The position numbers were made by a program, and so were the translations under genes. The notes beneath the pieces were generated by a model. It was not told the origin of the DNA and made no database searches. It saw only the letters and a list, made by a program, of their open reading frames with translations. A stretch of 64,000 nucleotides of DNA from the NCBI GenBank assembly GCA_013398295.1, contig VZSF01001417.1, forward strand, positions 730,322-794,321. The letters run 5' to 3'. The stretch comes from Chionis minor. Lineage: Eukaryota; Chordata; Aves; Charadriiformes; Chionididae. This document shows, one piece after another, positions 1 to 11,094 of the stretch. Positions within the stretch are counted from its first letter, which is position 1; the number at the start of each line of letters is the position of its first letter.

Positions 1-2739
1 GAGTTACAGTTCCTTTCCCTGGTTCTGTTCCTGTGCTTTATGTGAGCACTGTATTTAATCCCATTAATAACTTACCTATTAAATCTAAACTTAGATGAAG
101 TTGTATGTCCACCAACTGGATGGCATGAACAAATCTAGATGTGAGTAAATCATTACTCACTTAGATTTAACTCAAAAAACCCCCCAAACCCTTAGAAAAC
201 ACCTCGACTGATTTACTTTTTCTTTAAATAAACTGACCCCTTTCAACTTTTAAGTAATGTATACAAACAGTTAAATAAATGTTAAGGCTTAGCAGCATTC
301 AAATACTTTAAGAACAACGTTTCCCAAAGACTGTTATGTACTTCATACTTTATCATACTAACTTTCTTCCTGTCCTGTTTTCAGCTGGGATAAATTAATT
401 TTCTTCCTAGTAGCTGCTGTGTTCTGGATTTAGTATGAGAATAATGTTGATAACACATATTGTTTCAGCTGTTGCTAAGTAAAATAAGACTACTAAGATC
501 AAAGGTCTAAGTGAGTGATGCCAAGTCCTGCAGATGAATCACACTTCTCCTCTATGTTACGGCTATATGCAATACACTGGGGCATCAACCTGGAGCTAAC
601 TATTCTGATGCACCAGCCCAATCAGAATGATAAAGTTTTGAGCTACAAACATCAAAAAGGCTTGCTTTCTGTGCCCATTTGTGATTATGTTTATTTTCAT
701 CTCTGAAGTGGAATTAACTGTATTTCAAGTTTGCAGTTTAAAAAAAAATAATTTCAAATATGTAACTACACCATTAATACACTGAACGTGAAAACAGAAC
801 AGCATATGGCAAAAGAGATTATAGGGATTAGCCAATTAAATGGTATGACTCAAACCGACATGATCCCGTAAATCTGTTTGCAGCGAGGTATGTGGAGGCA
901 TGGGAAATGGGCTTCACCTAACGCAAATAGCGAAAGCCAAACTTCTAAAAATGACTGATTTGGCAAAAAGTATCTGCAAGGAGGGAAGGAGAGGTATGAG
1001 ATGTTCAACACTTACAAGCTAAGAACAAGTGATTTACTTCTGGATGTCTCCTCTTTAATGCTGGATTTCATAACACGTACTTGATGCAAAACTTAACTAC
1101 ATGCGTCCCACAGTACTATAATCTTGATTGTAAATTCTATACTGAATAATTATTTATAGGCTTAGGACACATAATATTAAATTTGACATACACAGTTACA
1201 GACCCAACTCCCGTTAATATAAAGACACAGTAAACATCTCACTGAAATCAAGTTTCCTCAGTCATAAGAGAATCAAATATTCAAGCAGGGCTTTAGACAG
1301 AACAAAGGCCTGTTTCTAAGAGTTGAATGCAGATGACAGTCCTAACATATCAAGTCTCACAGACGGGCTAACAGCTCGTCTGCATATTTAATGGCAGGAA
1401 AGAGGCCACAAAAGCAGAGGTATCTGGAAACAGTTCCTACAAAATGTGACATTACCGTCGGCTTCATGCAATTGCCCTCATTACACTGGTGTAAGACTGG
1501 CTCAGAAGACAGACCCTGCAAGGAATAACCTGGAGAGCAAAAACCTGGCATAACACCTGGGACTCTGGGCCCTTATGCAAGTAGAATTCATTCATTCAAG
1601 TTCATTTGAGTTCATTCATTTACACCTATTGAAGACATGTCAAAAATACAGGCAAATACTAGTTCACAGGTATCATACAGGTATGTGACCAAAGAACTTA
1701 TTTAAAACTTCAAATTGCTAAAGTTTTTAATATATAAATTGAAAAATGTACTACAAAATAATATCTTTTATACAGTTACAGCTAACCCACCAAAAGGAAT
1801 CAATAACAAACCAAAGCAATTCTTAGATTTTATTAAATATAATTTTAAATGTGAATCTTACACAAACACATTAGCATTTCCTTTTAAGAGCTAAATGAAA
1901 CAAAAAGCATTGTTCGAAGGGTAAGTTGATACAGCTACCACACCCACAAACACACCGAGTTCCCAAAAACACCTTTTAATCCATGCAACCTCAATAAGCA
2001 CACACTTCTCTGATACCTTAACTTTTCCTTTAGAAGAAGGGACAATTTAGTAGAAGTGAATGGGAAAAAAAAGCCTCAATAAAACAAATGCAGTCTCAAG
2101 TCTTAACTTCAGCTTACAAAGGAACAAGAAGTTACATGTGGCTGTGTGATGGAACTGCCCTTATATAAAACTTGACTGTGGATGCACAAATGTGGAAATG
2201 AATGAAATTTATTTCAAGTTGCTACGTTTCCATTTCCGAGGCTAAATCTCAGTATTATAATCACCTGACTGTTTATCATAATATGCAAGTCTGAGCTGTT
2301 TCTTGCAGATTTAATATTAAATACAAAACAGTTTATGCTTTAGTCCTATATCTCATGCTTCTGAGCATACATAAGAAAAAGTTTCAGTTAATAAAAAAGC
2401 CTCAAATGCATCAGTGACAGCTTTGAGATACGTAAGCAGAGTCCTGTGAAACATCATCAACATTTCATTTTTCTTTAACAACCCCTGACACACACGCTAT
2501 GCTTAGCAGAAAAACGTTAGTTTATATATACTATATATACAGATGTATACACAAACTGTATACATCTATATAGAGTATACAGATGTATACACAAACTATA
2601 TATATTTCCAGGCCATAACATGTGCTACTAACAAAGCCCTTCATGTCATTTAGTTTCAGATGATGGTCTTGGAATCTACAATAGGATGAATACATCAATA
2701 ACAAATCTTTATTAAAAAAAAAAATGTTTATCTACTTAC
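1..2739 (-). other. PROM1: PROM1 intron after the first coding exon (partial)
   Basis: On the minus strand this stretch follows the donor of the first PROM1 coding exon, so it should be intronic. I looked for the next exon, expected to encode a segment resembling human residues 74-91, and saw no convincing match, so it probably lies beyond position 1. The stretch is AT-rich. It contains a degenerate ATTC-type repeat near 1584-1620 and a duplicated palindromic segment near 2537-2597, listed separately. No coding sequence is seen. Confidence 0.7.
2537..2597. repeat. Duplicated AT-rich palindromic repeat (40-base period)
   Basis: The 17-mer AGATGTATACACAAACT occurs at 2541-2557 and again, identical, at 2581-2597, exactly 40 bases apart. 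The first copy also forms a hairpin with its flank: AGATGTATAC (2541-2550) is the reverse complement of GTATACATCT (2558-2567), with a seven-base loop. It is flanked by TATATA runs. It looks like a small local tandem duplication in an AT-rich unstable site within a PROM1 intron. Confidence 0.8.
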
Positions 2740-2959
2740 CTTGAGGAAAAGTATTTGGCTGCACTAAGTACAGGAACGCATGTACTATTTTAAACAAAAT
2801 TCCTATTGGCCCAGGTTCATGGTATGCACCTGTATCATATGTCTTGGCTGGTACAAATCCAAAATCCAAAGTCCCAGGAGGTGGTTTGTATATAGGCTGT
2901 ACCTCTGAAATAGTACTTCCACAGAACAGCAGCAGCAGCAAACAGAGTTCCACAGCCAT
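2740..2959 (-). CDS. PROM1: Prominin-1, first coding exon
   Basis: Prominin-1 (CD133) is a five-pass membrane glycoprotein that binds cholesterol and marks plasma-membrane protrusions; in photoreceptors it is needed for outer-segment disc formation. The exon starts at an ATG at 2959 with G at -3 and +4, a strong Kozak context. It encodes a signal peptide of about 19-20 residues (MAVELCLLLLLFCG...), then an extracellular N-terminal segment. The stretch GPIGILFKIVHAFLYLVQP strongly resembles the human prominin-1 N-terminus (GPIGILFELVHIFLYVVQP). The exon ends in a consensus donor, CTCAAG|GTAAGT on the minus strand, after 73 codons plus one base (phase 1), the same place human PROM1 reads ...FPED. 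The following exons, with the first membrane pass and two large glycosylated loops, lie to the left of the window. Identity rests on similarity recalled from the human protein; a prominin-2 or -3 paralogue is less likely because the TAPT1 neighbour fits PROM1. Confidence 0.93.
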
Positions 2960-2979
2960 AGCTAGCAGTATTCATATAA
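2960..2979 (-). other. PROM1: PROM1 5' UTR part of the ATG exon, with an out-of-frame upstream ATG
   Basis: The nearest good minus-strand acceptor upstream of the start codon is TATCTCTACCTCCAG, ending at 2980, which would leave 20 bases of 5' UTR in this exon. An ATG at 2975, in weak context (T at -3, A at +4), is out of frame with the PROM1 start and opens a 46-codon frame that runs past the PROM1 start and stops at 2835. The acceptor choice is an inference; a more distal one would lengthen the leader but keep this upstream ATG. Confidence 0.5.
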
Positions 2980-5900
2980 CTGGAGGTAGAGATATTTGTC
3001 CCGCCAAGTCTAGAAGTCTTCAATACATTCACTTGGGGGTTAGCTTTCCGGCCAGGAAAACACTGGTGCACCCTCACACCTTTTACTCTTTAATGTATTC
3101 TTGCTTCACAGTGGTACAGAAGCCTCTTGTGGAAATGATTCAGCGCACCATCTCTGGCAAAACAAGAAAGAGCTCGTTAAGGTGCATGCAAGCAAATAGG
3201 AAAGTGCAAGATAACCTGCAATCTTCTGTGGATATTGAACATATCAATAGTTGTAAAAGCAAGCCAGATAGGATGGGGGAGGGGGGGGGAGGAGATTGAG
3301 GTTTGTGAATAATACGGTCTACTACATAAACTGTACTTGAAAGAGGGGGGAAAAAAACAATTATGCATAGTTCCAGGTCAGTGAGTTTTCAAAACCAAAC
3401 AAAGCAGAGCATTGGGAAAGCTCCAAGGGAAACAAAACTAAAGGAACAATGTACAAATTGCACTTCTAACTAAGTACAATATGTCGTGTCACAACAGTTA
3501 CACAATGCATTTAATCAGCGACCTGATGTTACTGTAGTTGATGGCAATTATTACAAGTCATATCCTGTAGCTTCTTTAATCTCAACCTTTCAGTAAAACC
3601 TTCCTGATAGCAGTTACTGCTAATCATCCTCCAAGACTGAGGAAAGAAATTATTCATCACTGAAAAGCTAACCAAAAAAAACCCAAAAACAAACAACAAA
3701 ACTTCACCCTCCTGACAGATGACTATGGGTGTCAGTAATTACTTTCTATTAACTCCAACTGTCTCAAGGCTCTCCTTAGGAACTGGAGAAGTCAACTCAA
3801 CAATTTTTATTCATAGCTTGCTAAAGCTGCATGACATTAAGATGACTTTGGATGCTTACACATGTTTAGGAATGTTCTGAATCGACAAAGTCACAGCAGT
3901 TTAATCAACCACCACTTAAGAAGTCTAAACAGAAACCCCCCTAGGTTTCCAACAAAACAACTGACCGCACCTTCATCTACCTGGGGCTAGGTAAGACTCC
4001 TTCACTTCAGCATGGGCCATGGCGGCCTCCAAGGAAATAGACCAAAAATAAGAAATAAAAGGCAACAGAAAAACTGGTGCCCCTTTCCGACTTCGGAAAT
4101 CACATGTACAGTGTGCCGGTGATCATCACACTGACTTCACCACCCATCAGACTGGCTTATCTTTGAAATGCCTTTGGTGATCTACCAGAATGCCACTGGT
4201 GGGGATGCCTGGGAACACACTGCTCATGACAAGCCGCCCACTTCGTAATGGGGAGCACCCAGCACAAACAGCCTTTGCTTAGCATAGCTTCCCCTCTGCT
4301 GCCATTCTCAGCAGCACTACCTATACAGAAGTGTCTTCAGTCTCCACCTTGGTGTTCAGACCATTCAGTTGCAAGAATAACAGCAAAATAATGCAAACAC
4401 GTCATGGCCTCAGACAGCCCAATCCTACACCAAAACCTTGACTTCCAAGGTGCTTCCAGGTCAAAGATATGCTGAAGGCAAGAGACTTAAAAAAAATCAG
4501 TACTAAGGTGAGACTTAAGCGTCTCCCATGCTTTACAGTCCCTGGTAAGATACAGGCTACCTTTCTGAAAACCAGTACTGACTTGCAAGAAACCACGTTG
4601 CAGGCTTGTTTAGTAGTCCGTGCTGTGTTCAAAGCATAGATCAAGATCAAGAAAAATAAGGAAGAAAGGAATACAAGACCAGATCAAAGAAGCAGAGACA
4701 GCTTTGTTTCCCTGAAGTCCAATCAAGTTCAGAAGAAAAACTCAAATCTATCTTCCCCCCTCATGGCTAGTGAAAACCAAAAAGAATGAACAGCAATAAT
4801 GCCATGAATAGCAGAATTATCCAAGCGTTATTCAAAAAGGCAATATTAGCCACCACTCTGAAATGTGGCACTCACAGGAATGTAAGAACTTAGAACACAT
4901 CGAAGCATGACCATTTTCCTACCTGGAAAAGAATGTTTTGACAAAGAATAATAAAAGGGGGAAAAAGTTCAGCTCCAAAAATACTATTTTTCCTCCTTTA
5001 ATTTCTTCTTGAGACTAGTTTCCTTCAGCCTAAGAGTTCTTTTTCAGTGGAATTTGCTTTTACACACCTGTTACTCTAGGGCTGAACATAGAAGTGGTCA
5101 GAAACTGAAAACAGCTTAGGCTGCAGTTTATCAACAAATCTACAGAAACTCTATGGGACAAAATATCACAAGAACAGAACTAAGTGAAAACAAACAAAAA
5201 AAAGAATTTTGCTTTAATGACACAACAGGGAACACTGTGAAGTTTCATACAATACAGTTCAACTTGTTTTTTCTTAAAAAAAAAAAAGAGTTGGAACATT
5301 TCTTCTAAGTAAAGTTTAGTTTTTCTGGAGATTTCTCAAGTACAGTTGCATCACTTCAATGAGTAAGGAGAAAAAGCTCACACATGGTGACTGAGCCTTG
5401 ATTCTAAGAGTTAAGGAAACAGACACAGAAGCGTACAATATAGGTAAACGTTAGGTGCGTTTGTGAAAGATGAAATGGAGAGGAAGATCGCCTCGCTAAC
5501 TGATGTCTTGCAGCAAAGCTAGAAAACCAGGCACACTCTCTGTGGTGCTTTCTGTTACACTACAGAGAGGACAGAAGAGGAGGAAGCACATACAACTTTT
5601 TTGTAGTCCAATTTTAGGTTAAGGACAATTTTAAATGTATCTAATTGTATAAATAGGCAAATAAAGCACTATCAAAATGTCCTCCCATTACAGGAAAACA
5701 ACCACTACGCCTGCTAGAAATGTGAAGTTATATATTTACCAAGTCAGGAAGGTGGCAGTTTTAAGACAAGGACACTATTGAAATTGCGGGGACACTACCT
5801 GTACTGCAGATACAAACAATATCTTGCTAAGTGGAAACACATAACCACCTTTCAGTTCCAAAGACACTACTGAAGTCTCCAACTCCACATAATTTTCAGT

Positions 5901-6623
5901 TAAGCTTTTATAGAGCTGAGAAATTTTCAGCAAAGCAGGTAGGTTTCTTGCAAATCAAAGATTCTACAGATTTCTGACTACACTCTTCCTCTCCCTTTTT
6001 TCGGCAAATCCATCACAATAAACATGGTATATATAATCTTGCTGGGCAATTCCTCCAGGCTGACACCAAATCTTCTCTATACTGCATATATTTTCAAGGT
6101 TACCTTGCTAAGGACCAGGAACTTGCAGAAACACTATTAAACCTGTAACTCAGGAAACCTCCAAGCATTCAATATATATTCAACCTACCTAAAAATAACT
6201 CAGATGTAAAAAGGTCCCAGCAGTTATCTTGATACCTAAAAGAAACTTAGCTGGGAGCATATTAGTAGTTGCATATGCTAGACAAACAGCATTAAAAAGA
6301 AAAAAGAAATATTTATCCATTTGTAACTGTGAGAACTGCAAGAATGACATACGCATGAGTGACACACATAAACAGCAGTTTATGGTATTCTTCATTGCAG
6401 GATGTGGCCATCTCGTTTCCTCAGAAACAGCGTGGCATCACTGCAGTCGATGACCTACAGTAACTGCCAGTACAACTCTCCCCAAGTTCAAGTAAACAGT
6501 GAATGAAAAAGAAGCTGTGTTAACCTTTGAAGTGCTTCCATTAATTATCAAATAAGATATCCATTTCATTACCATGTTTCAATTTAAAAACAAAACACAA
6601 ACCCTGTTAAGTACTTAACAAGA
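2980..6623 (-). other. PROM1: Presumed PROM1 intron 1, 3' part
   Basis: If transcription starts in the CpG island near 10-11 kb, this is the end of the first intron. No coding exon is recognisable. An uninterrupted G-rich run at about 3274-3292 could form a G-quadruplex on the plus strand. Possible minus-strand donors (for example near 4922) hint at extra noncoding leader exons, which are known for mammalian PROM1, but none can be assigned from sequence alone. Confidence 0.55.
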
Positions 6624-8399
6624 TATCACAGAATCATAGAATAGTTTGGGTTGGAAGGGACCCTTAGAAGTCAGCTAGTCCAACCCCTCTGCAGTGAGCA
6701 GGGACATCTTCAACTAGATGAGGTTGCTCAGAGCCCCTGTCCAACTGGATCTTGAATGTTGGATGGGGCATCTACCACCTCTCTGGGCAGCCTGTTCCAT
6801 CATTTCACCACCCTCAGTGTAAAAAAAATTATTCCTTATATCTATTCTACATCTTCCCTCTTTTAGTTTAAGGCCATTATGTCTTGTCCTATCACAAGAG
6901 TCCCTGCTAAAAAGATTGTCCCCATCTTTCCACCAGGCCCCCTTTTAAGTATTTAAAGGCCAGAGTAAGGTCCCCCCAGAGCCTTCTCCAGGCTAAGCAA
7001 CCCCAACTCTCTCAGCCTGTCCTCACAGAATAGGTGCTCTAGCCCTCTGACCACTTTCATGGCCCTGCTCTGGACCTGCTCCAATAGGTCCGTGTCTTTC
7101 CAATGCTGAGGACTCTAGAGCTGGATGCAGTACTCCAGGTGGGGTCTCATGAGAGCAGAGTAGAGGGGCAGAATCACCTCCCTCGACCTGCTCGACACTC
7201 TTCCTTTGATGCAGTACAGGATACGGTTGGCTTTCTGGGTTATGAGCGCACATTGTCAATTCACATCCAACTTTTCATCCACCAGTATCCCCAAGTCCTT
7301 CTCGGCAGGGCTACTCTCAGTCATTTCATCCCCCAGCCTGTATTGATATGGGGGGTTGCCCTGCCCCAGGTCCCGGACCCTGCACTTGGCCTTGTTGAAC
7401 TTAATGAGGTTCACACGGTCCCACGTCTCAAGCCTCCCCAGGTCCCTCTGGATGGCATGGCATCCCATCCTTCAGGCATGTCAACAACACCACTCAGCTT
7501 GGTATCCATCTACAAACCTGCTGAGGGTGTGCTCGATCCCACTGTCTACATCATTGATGAAGATATTGAAAAGTACTGGTCCCAGTATGGACCTCTGAGG
7601 GACGCCACTTGTCACTGATATACATCTGGACATCAAGCCGTTGACTGCTACCCTCTGGATGCAACCATCCAACAGATTCCTCATCCACCAAACGGTCCAC
7701 CTATGAAGTGCATATCTCTCCAATTTAGAGAGAAGGATGTTGTGGGGGACCACGTCAAAGGCCTTACAGAAGTCCAGATAGACAACAACCGTAGCTCTTC
7801 CCTTGTCCACTGATGTAGTCATTCCATCACAGAAGACCACTAGGTTAGTCAGGCAGGACTTGCCCTTAGTGAAACCATGCTTGTTGTCCTGGATCACTTC
7901 CCTGTCTTCCATGTGCCTTAGCATAGTTTCTAGGAGAATCTGTTCCATGACCTTCTTGGGCGCAGAGGTGAGGCTGACAGGTCGGTAGTTCCCAGGGTCC
8001 TCCTTTCTGCCCTTTTTAAAAATGGGCAGAATGTTTCCCTATTTTGAGTCACCAGGGATTTCACCTCACTGCCATGACTTTTCAAGTATCATGGAGAGTG
8101 GCTTGGGCAACCACATCAGCCAATTCCCTCAGGACTCTGGGATGCACAGACTTCTCTATGTTCAGGTTCCTCAGGTGGTTATGAACCTGATCTTCTCTTA
8201 CAGTACGAGGAACTTTTCTCCCCCAGTCCCCGTCTTGCAGTCCATCCACTCAAGAGGTGTGGGAAAAAGGTTGCTAGTGAAGGCTGAAGCAAAAAGGTTG
8301 TTGAGTACCTCAGCCTTCTCCTCCCCTGTTGTTACCAGTTTACCAGTCTTGTTCATCAGAGGGGTATGTTTTCTTTGACCTTCCTTTTCTGGTTGACAT
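6624..8399 (-). mobile_element. CR1 LINE retrotransposon, 5'-truncated and decayed
   Basis: The left end reads TCACAGAATCATAGAATAG followed by TTTGGGTTGGAAGGGACC, the reverse complement of the avian CR1 3' end (tandem ATTCTATGAT-type repeats, no poly-A). Going toward 8399, the minus strand gives, in reverse order, the 3' UTR, the C-terminal half of ORF2, the reverse transcriptase core, and a fragment from just before the RT domain, ending near GTCAACCAGAAAAGGAAGG. The copy is about 1.78 kb, so it lacks the ORF2 endonuclease and everything upstream, as is usual for 5'-truncated CR1 insertions. It lies in the presumed PROM1 intron 1, in the same orientation as PROM1. Confidence 0.96.
7023..7948 (-). 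pseudogene. CR1 ORF2 reverse transcriptase remnant
   Basis: The best-preserved piece, 7948-7481, encodes 155 residues of RT palm and fingers. It contains the motif A region [11 protein letters not shown] (catalytic Asp about residue 59) and motif [12 protein letters not shown] (about 114-124). Motif C, normally FADD in CR1, reads FVDG (145-148), so a catalytic Asp is lost, and the frame breaks a few residues later at a stop. The thumb region continues in another frame at 7468-7256 ([10 protein letters not shown]..., [14 protein letters not shown]), followed by a further frame change below 7259. These breaks show that this copy cannot encode an active enzyme. Confidence 0.92.
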
Positions 8400-9619
8400 A
8401 TATAATAATGAAAGCATTTAATTTATTTTCTGTGTGGTTTGCAAGTGCCCATCTTTAAGAGACTAGCGCTTTTGCTTTTTATTCTGCGCTTGTCACTAAT
8501 ACTCTACACATACAAGTCACTAAATGTAACTCCTGGTGTTTTAACAGCATGATGTCCAGCTCTTTGTTTCAACAGGACTGGCCTCCTTCTGTTTTACACT
8601 GCAATCCATGCAAATACAACGCTGCAGTGCAGTGATGCAACAATCATTAACCCTGTGAACTGAATTCAATCAACCAGAAGCTAGACTGCTAAAGCTCAAT
8701 GTGGGACCCTGCTGGCAGTGAACCAGGATGGGATGGTGGAAGATACAGTTGTCCATAGGAAGCCTACACAAAAGACCTGGCTACATTTGTTACCATTTTT
8801 AATTAGTCCTTTGAAAATCCAAGTCCATAATCCTCTTCAGTGATGTTGCTCCGTAAGAGCAACCACCAAAAGAATGAAATGCATTAAACCAACCATAAAA
8901 CCAACAGATACAGGTAGACTACAATGCCTAAGTATTTACTGGGGAAAAAACCCAAACGAACAAAAAAACCCAACCCACAAACAACTTCCCATTCAAGAGA
9001 CATGATACAGCAAGCTAAGCTAGATGCTGGCAAGTTAAAAAGGTACAGTTTTCTGTTATAAAATCTGTCCTAAGCCTACCAACAATTACAACCTGTTGCC
9101 ATAGGAGGAGCAGGAAGCAAATGAACCTAGTAAGCACTAGGGACTTCAGAATAGAGTCTGGCAGCACCGACAGAAACCAAACAAATAGAATCTTCCACGC
9201 AAGGTAGCCTTAGTATCCATCTGACACGCTTGCTATATGCTCAAAACGACTAAGTGCTTGAGTCAGGAAAAAAATGGATATTTACAACCCAGTTCACTTC
9301 GAGTAGCTACTTAATAATTTGAAAATAAATAAGTAAAAGAGAGGCAACACCCAAAAAACCCCCTCTGTTTTGCATGTTACGGCCACAGAAGAGCAACAGA
9401 AACAGACCTGTAAAAATTTCAAGTGAGGTATCTTCCACAGAACATCAGCAGATCTGATTTTTAGCAGACTGGCTAAGTGTTTAAAGTATGTTCTCACTAA
9501 CTGAGCCAAAAAAAAAGAAAAGAGAAGAGAATACGTTTAACTTGATCTCAAGTGGTGCATTTACTCTAGCATTCACAGAGCGTTCCTTGCGAGAGCACTT
9601 TTTAGCATCACACGGAGAA
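8400..9619 (-). other. PROM1: Presumed PROM1 intron 1, 5' part
   Basis: This is AT-rich unique-looking sequence between the CR1 copy and the CpG island. No exon, RNA gene or further repeat was recognised. Confidence 0.5.
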
Positions 9620-10166
9620 TTTTGAAACGCGGTAAAGCCAGCCCGCGAACAGCTAGGTTTTTTGGCAGATGTGAGCCGACGAGGGCGGAGTCCGTGACCC
9701 GTTCATCACCAAGGCACCGGGATGCCAGACCCCACGTACTCCCACCGGCAGCTCCGACCAAGTCTTCCCTTCGCCTCCTACAACCGCGGCGACCTCTTCC
9801 CCCGCCGCGCCGCCCGGTCCCGATGTGCCGCGCAGGGGCACAGCCGCCCCTTCCCCACCCGCCCCNCCGCCCCCGGCCCTGGGAGGCGGCCCCCGCCTCC
9901 CCCCTGCCGTGAAAGAGCTCTGTCCGCCCGGGGTGGACCTGCCCGGGCGGGGGCGGAGCGGCGAGAGCCGCCGCCAGCAGCCCCGCCTCGACCCACTCCG
10001 CCGGGGCGGCGTTCGCCGCAGCGTGCTGCCCGACCGAGCGGGGACGGCCGGCGGCGCGGCTCCGCTCCCCGCTCACGGTTTGCCCGCAGCCCCCAGGCAG
10101 GGGTCCCTCCCCCCGCGCCGCCGCCCCTGACCAGCCGATTTGGAGGCCGGCAGGGTGCCCCCGTCC

Positions 10167-10583
10167 NNNNNNNNNNNNNNNNNNNNNNNNNNNNNNNNNN
10201 NNNNNNNNNNNNNNNNNNNNNNNNNNNNNNNNNNNNNNNNNNNNNNNNNNNNNNNNNNNNNNNNNNNNNNNNNNNNNNNNNNNNNNNNNNNNNNNNNNNN
10301 NNNNNNNNNNNNNNNNNNNNNNNNNNNNNNNNNNNNNNNNNNNNNNNNNNNNNNNNNNNNNNNNNNNNNNNNNNNNNNNNNNNNNNNNNNNNNNNNNNNN
10401 NNNNNNNNNNNNNNNNNNNNNNNNNNNNNNNNNNNNNNNNNNNNNNNNNNNNNNNNNNNNNNNNNNNNNNNNNNNNNNNNNNNNNNNNNNNNNNNNNNNN
10501 NNNNNNNNNNNNNNNNNNNNNNNNNNNNNNNNNNNNNNNNNNNNNNNNNNNNNNNNNNNNNNNNNNNNNNNNNNNNNNNNNNN
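10167..10583. other. Assembly gap (417 N)
   Basis: An unbroken run of N lies in the middle of the CpG island. GC-rich bird promoters often drop out of assemblies, and the gap length may be only an estimate. Single ambiguous bases also occur at 9866 (same island) and at 22470 (after a run of A). Confidence 1.
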
Positions 10584-10631
10584 CGGGCTGAGCGCTGCCC
10601 CGCGGGCCCCCGCCCCCCCGGCAGCACTCAC

Positions 10632-10900
10632 CGGCCGAGCGGGGAAAGCGCGACGGAGGCGCCGGGGCACGGCACGGCACGGCCCGCTCCGCCTGCCGCC
10701 TCAGAGCGCCGTGGTGGCGGTGCCCGCCCGCCCGCGCATGGATTACGGAGGGCGGGCTCTGCCCCGGGCCGGGGCTGCGGGACCACCCCGGCAGGCTGGG
10801 GCTGGAGGGGGGGAGGAAGAGGAGGAGCGTGAGGGGTTTAACCCCGGAGGGAGCCGCCGGGCGGGCGGTGGGGAGAGGCTGCCGGCCGCGGCGCTTTAAC
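10632..10900 (-). other. PROM1: Candidate noncoding first exon of PROM1
   Basis: The 3' boundary at 10632 is set by a consensus GTGAGT donor on the minus strand. The 5' boundary is not visible and the value given is only nominal. If used, splicing to the acceptor at 2980 would give a first intron of about 7.65 kb. There is no direct evidence of transcription. Confidence 0.35.
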
Positions 10901-11094
10901 GGCGGCCGAGGCGGGGGAGGCTGAGCCTGCGGCCGGGGGGGGAGGCGCGGGGGGGGGGCGCGCAGCCACCGGCGACCTGTTGCTCCCCGGGCCGGGACCC
11001 GGCCCCGTTCCCGCCGGGAGGGTGTCCCCGACCGCCGGCCTCCGCCCGGGGACATCCGTCCCTTCGGCCTCACGGCGGTCTCTTTCGGGCTTGC

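Larger units (their letters stand above)
9620..11094. promoter_or_regulatory. PROM1: Large CpG island, probable PROM1 promoter and first exon (gap inside)
   Basis: Base composition switches sharply from AT-rich to very GC- and CpG-rich at about 9.62 kb and back at about 11.09 kb, with many GC boxes (GGGCGG/CCGCCC) and long G runs. It is the only strong CpG island in the window and lies upstream of the PROM1 ATG exon, so it is the best candidate for the PROM1 promoter. On the minus strand a perfect donor, GGCCG|GTGAGT, ends a possible noncoding exon at 10632; a second possible donor ends one at 10077 (CAAACC|GTGAGC). Part of the island is missing. A divergent plus-strand transcript is possible. 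The assignment to PROM1 is an inference from position. Confidence 0.75.

Noticed and set aside
1584..1620. ATTC-like repeat
   Set aside because: Too short and degenerate to be more than a minor simple repeat.
1..2739. Search for the second PROM1 coding exon
   Set aside because: No stretch with suitable splice sites resembles the expected LRKFLQKAYESKIDYD-type segment, so it is assumed to lie outside.
2844..3299. Plus-strand 151-codon frame over the PROM1 exon
   Set aside because: It is the antisense of the PROM1 exon and its flank, with no recognisable family features.
7103..7618. Plus-strand 171-codon frame
   Set aside because: It is the antisense of the CR1 reverse transcriptase remnant.
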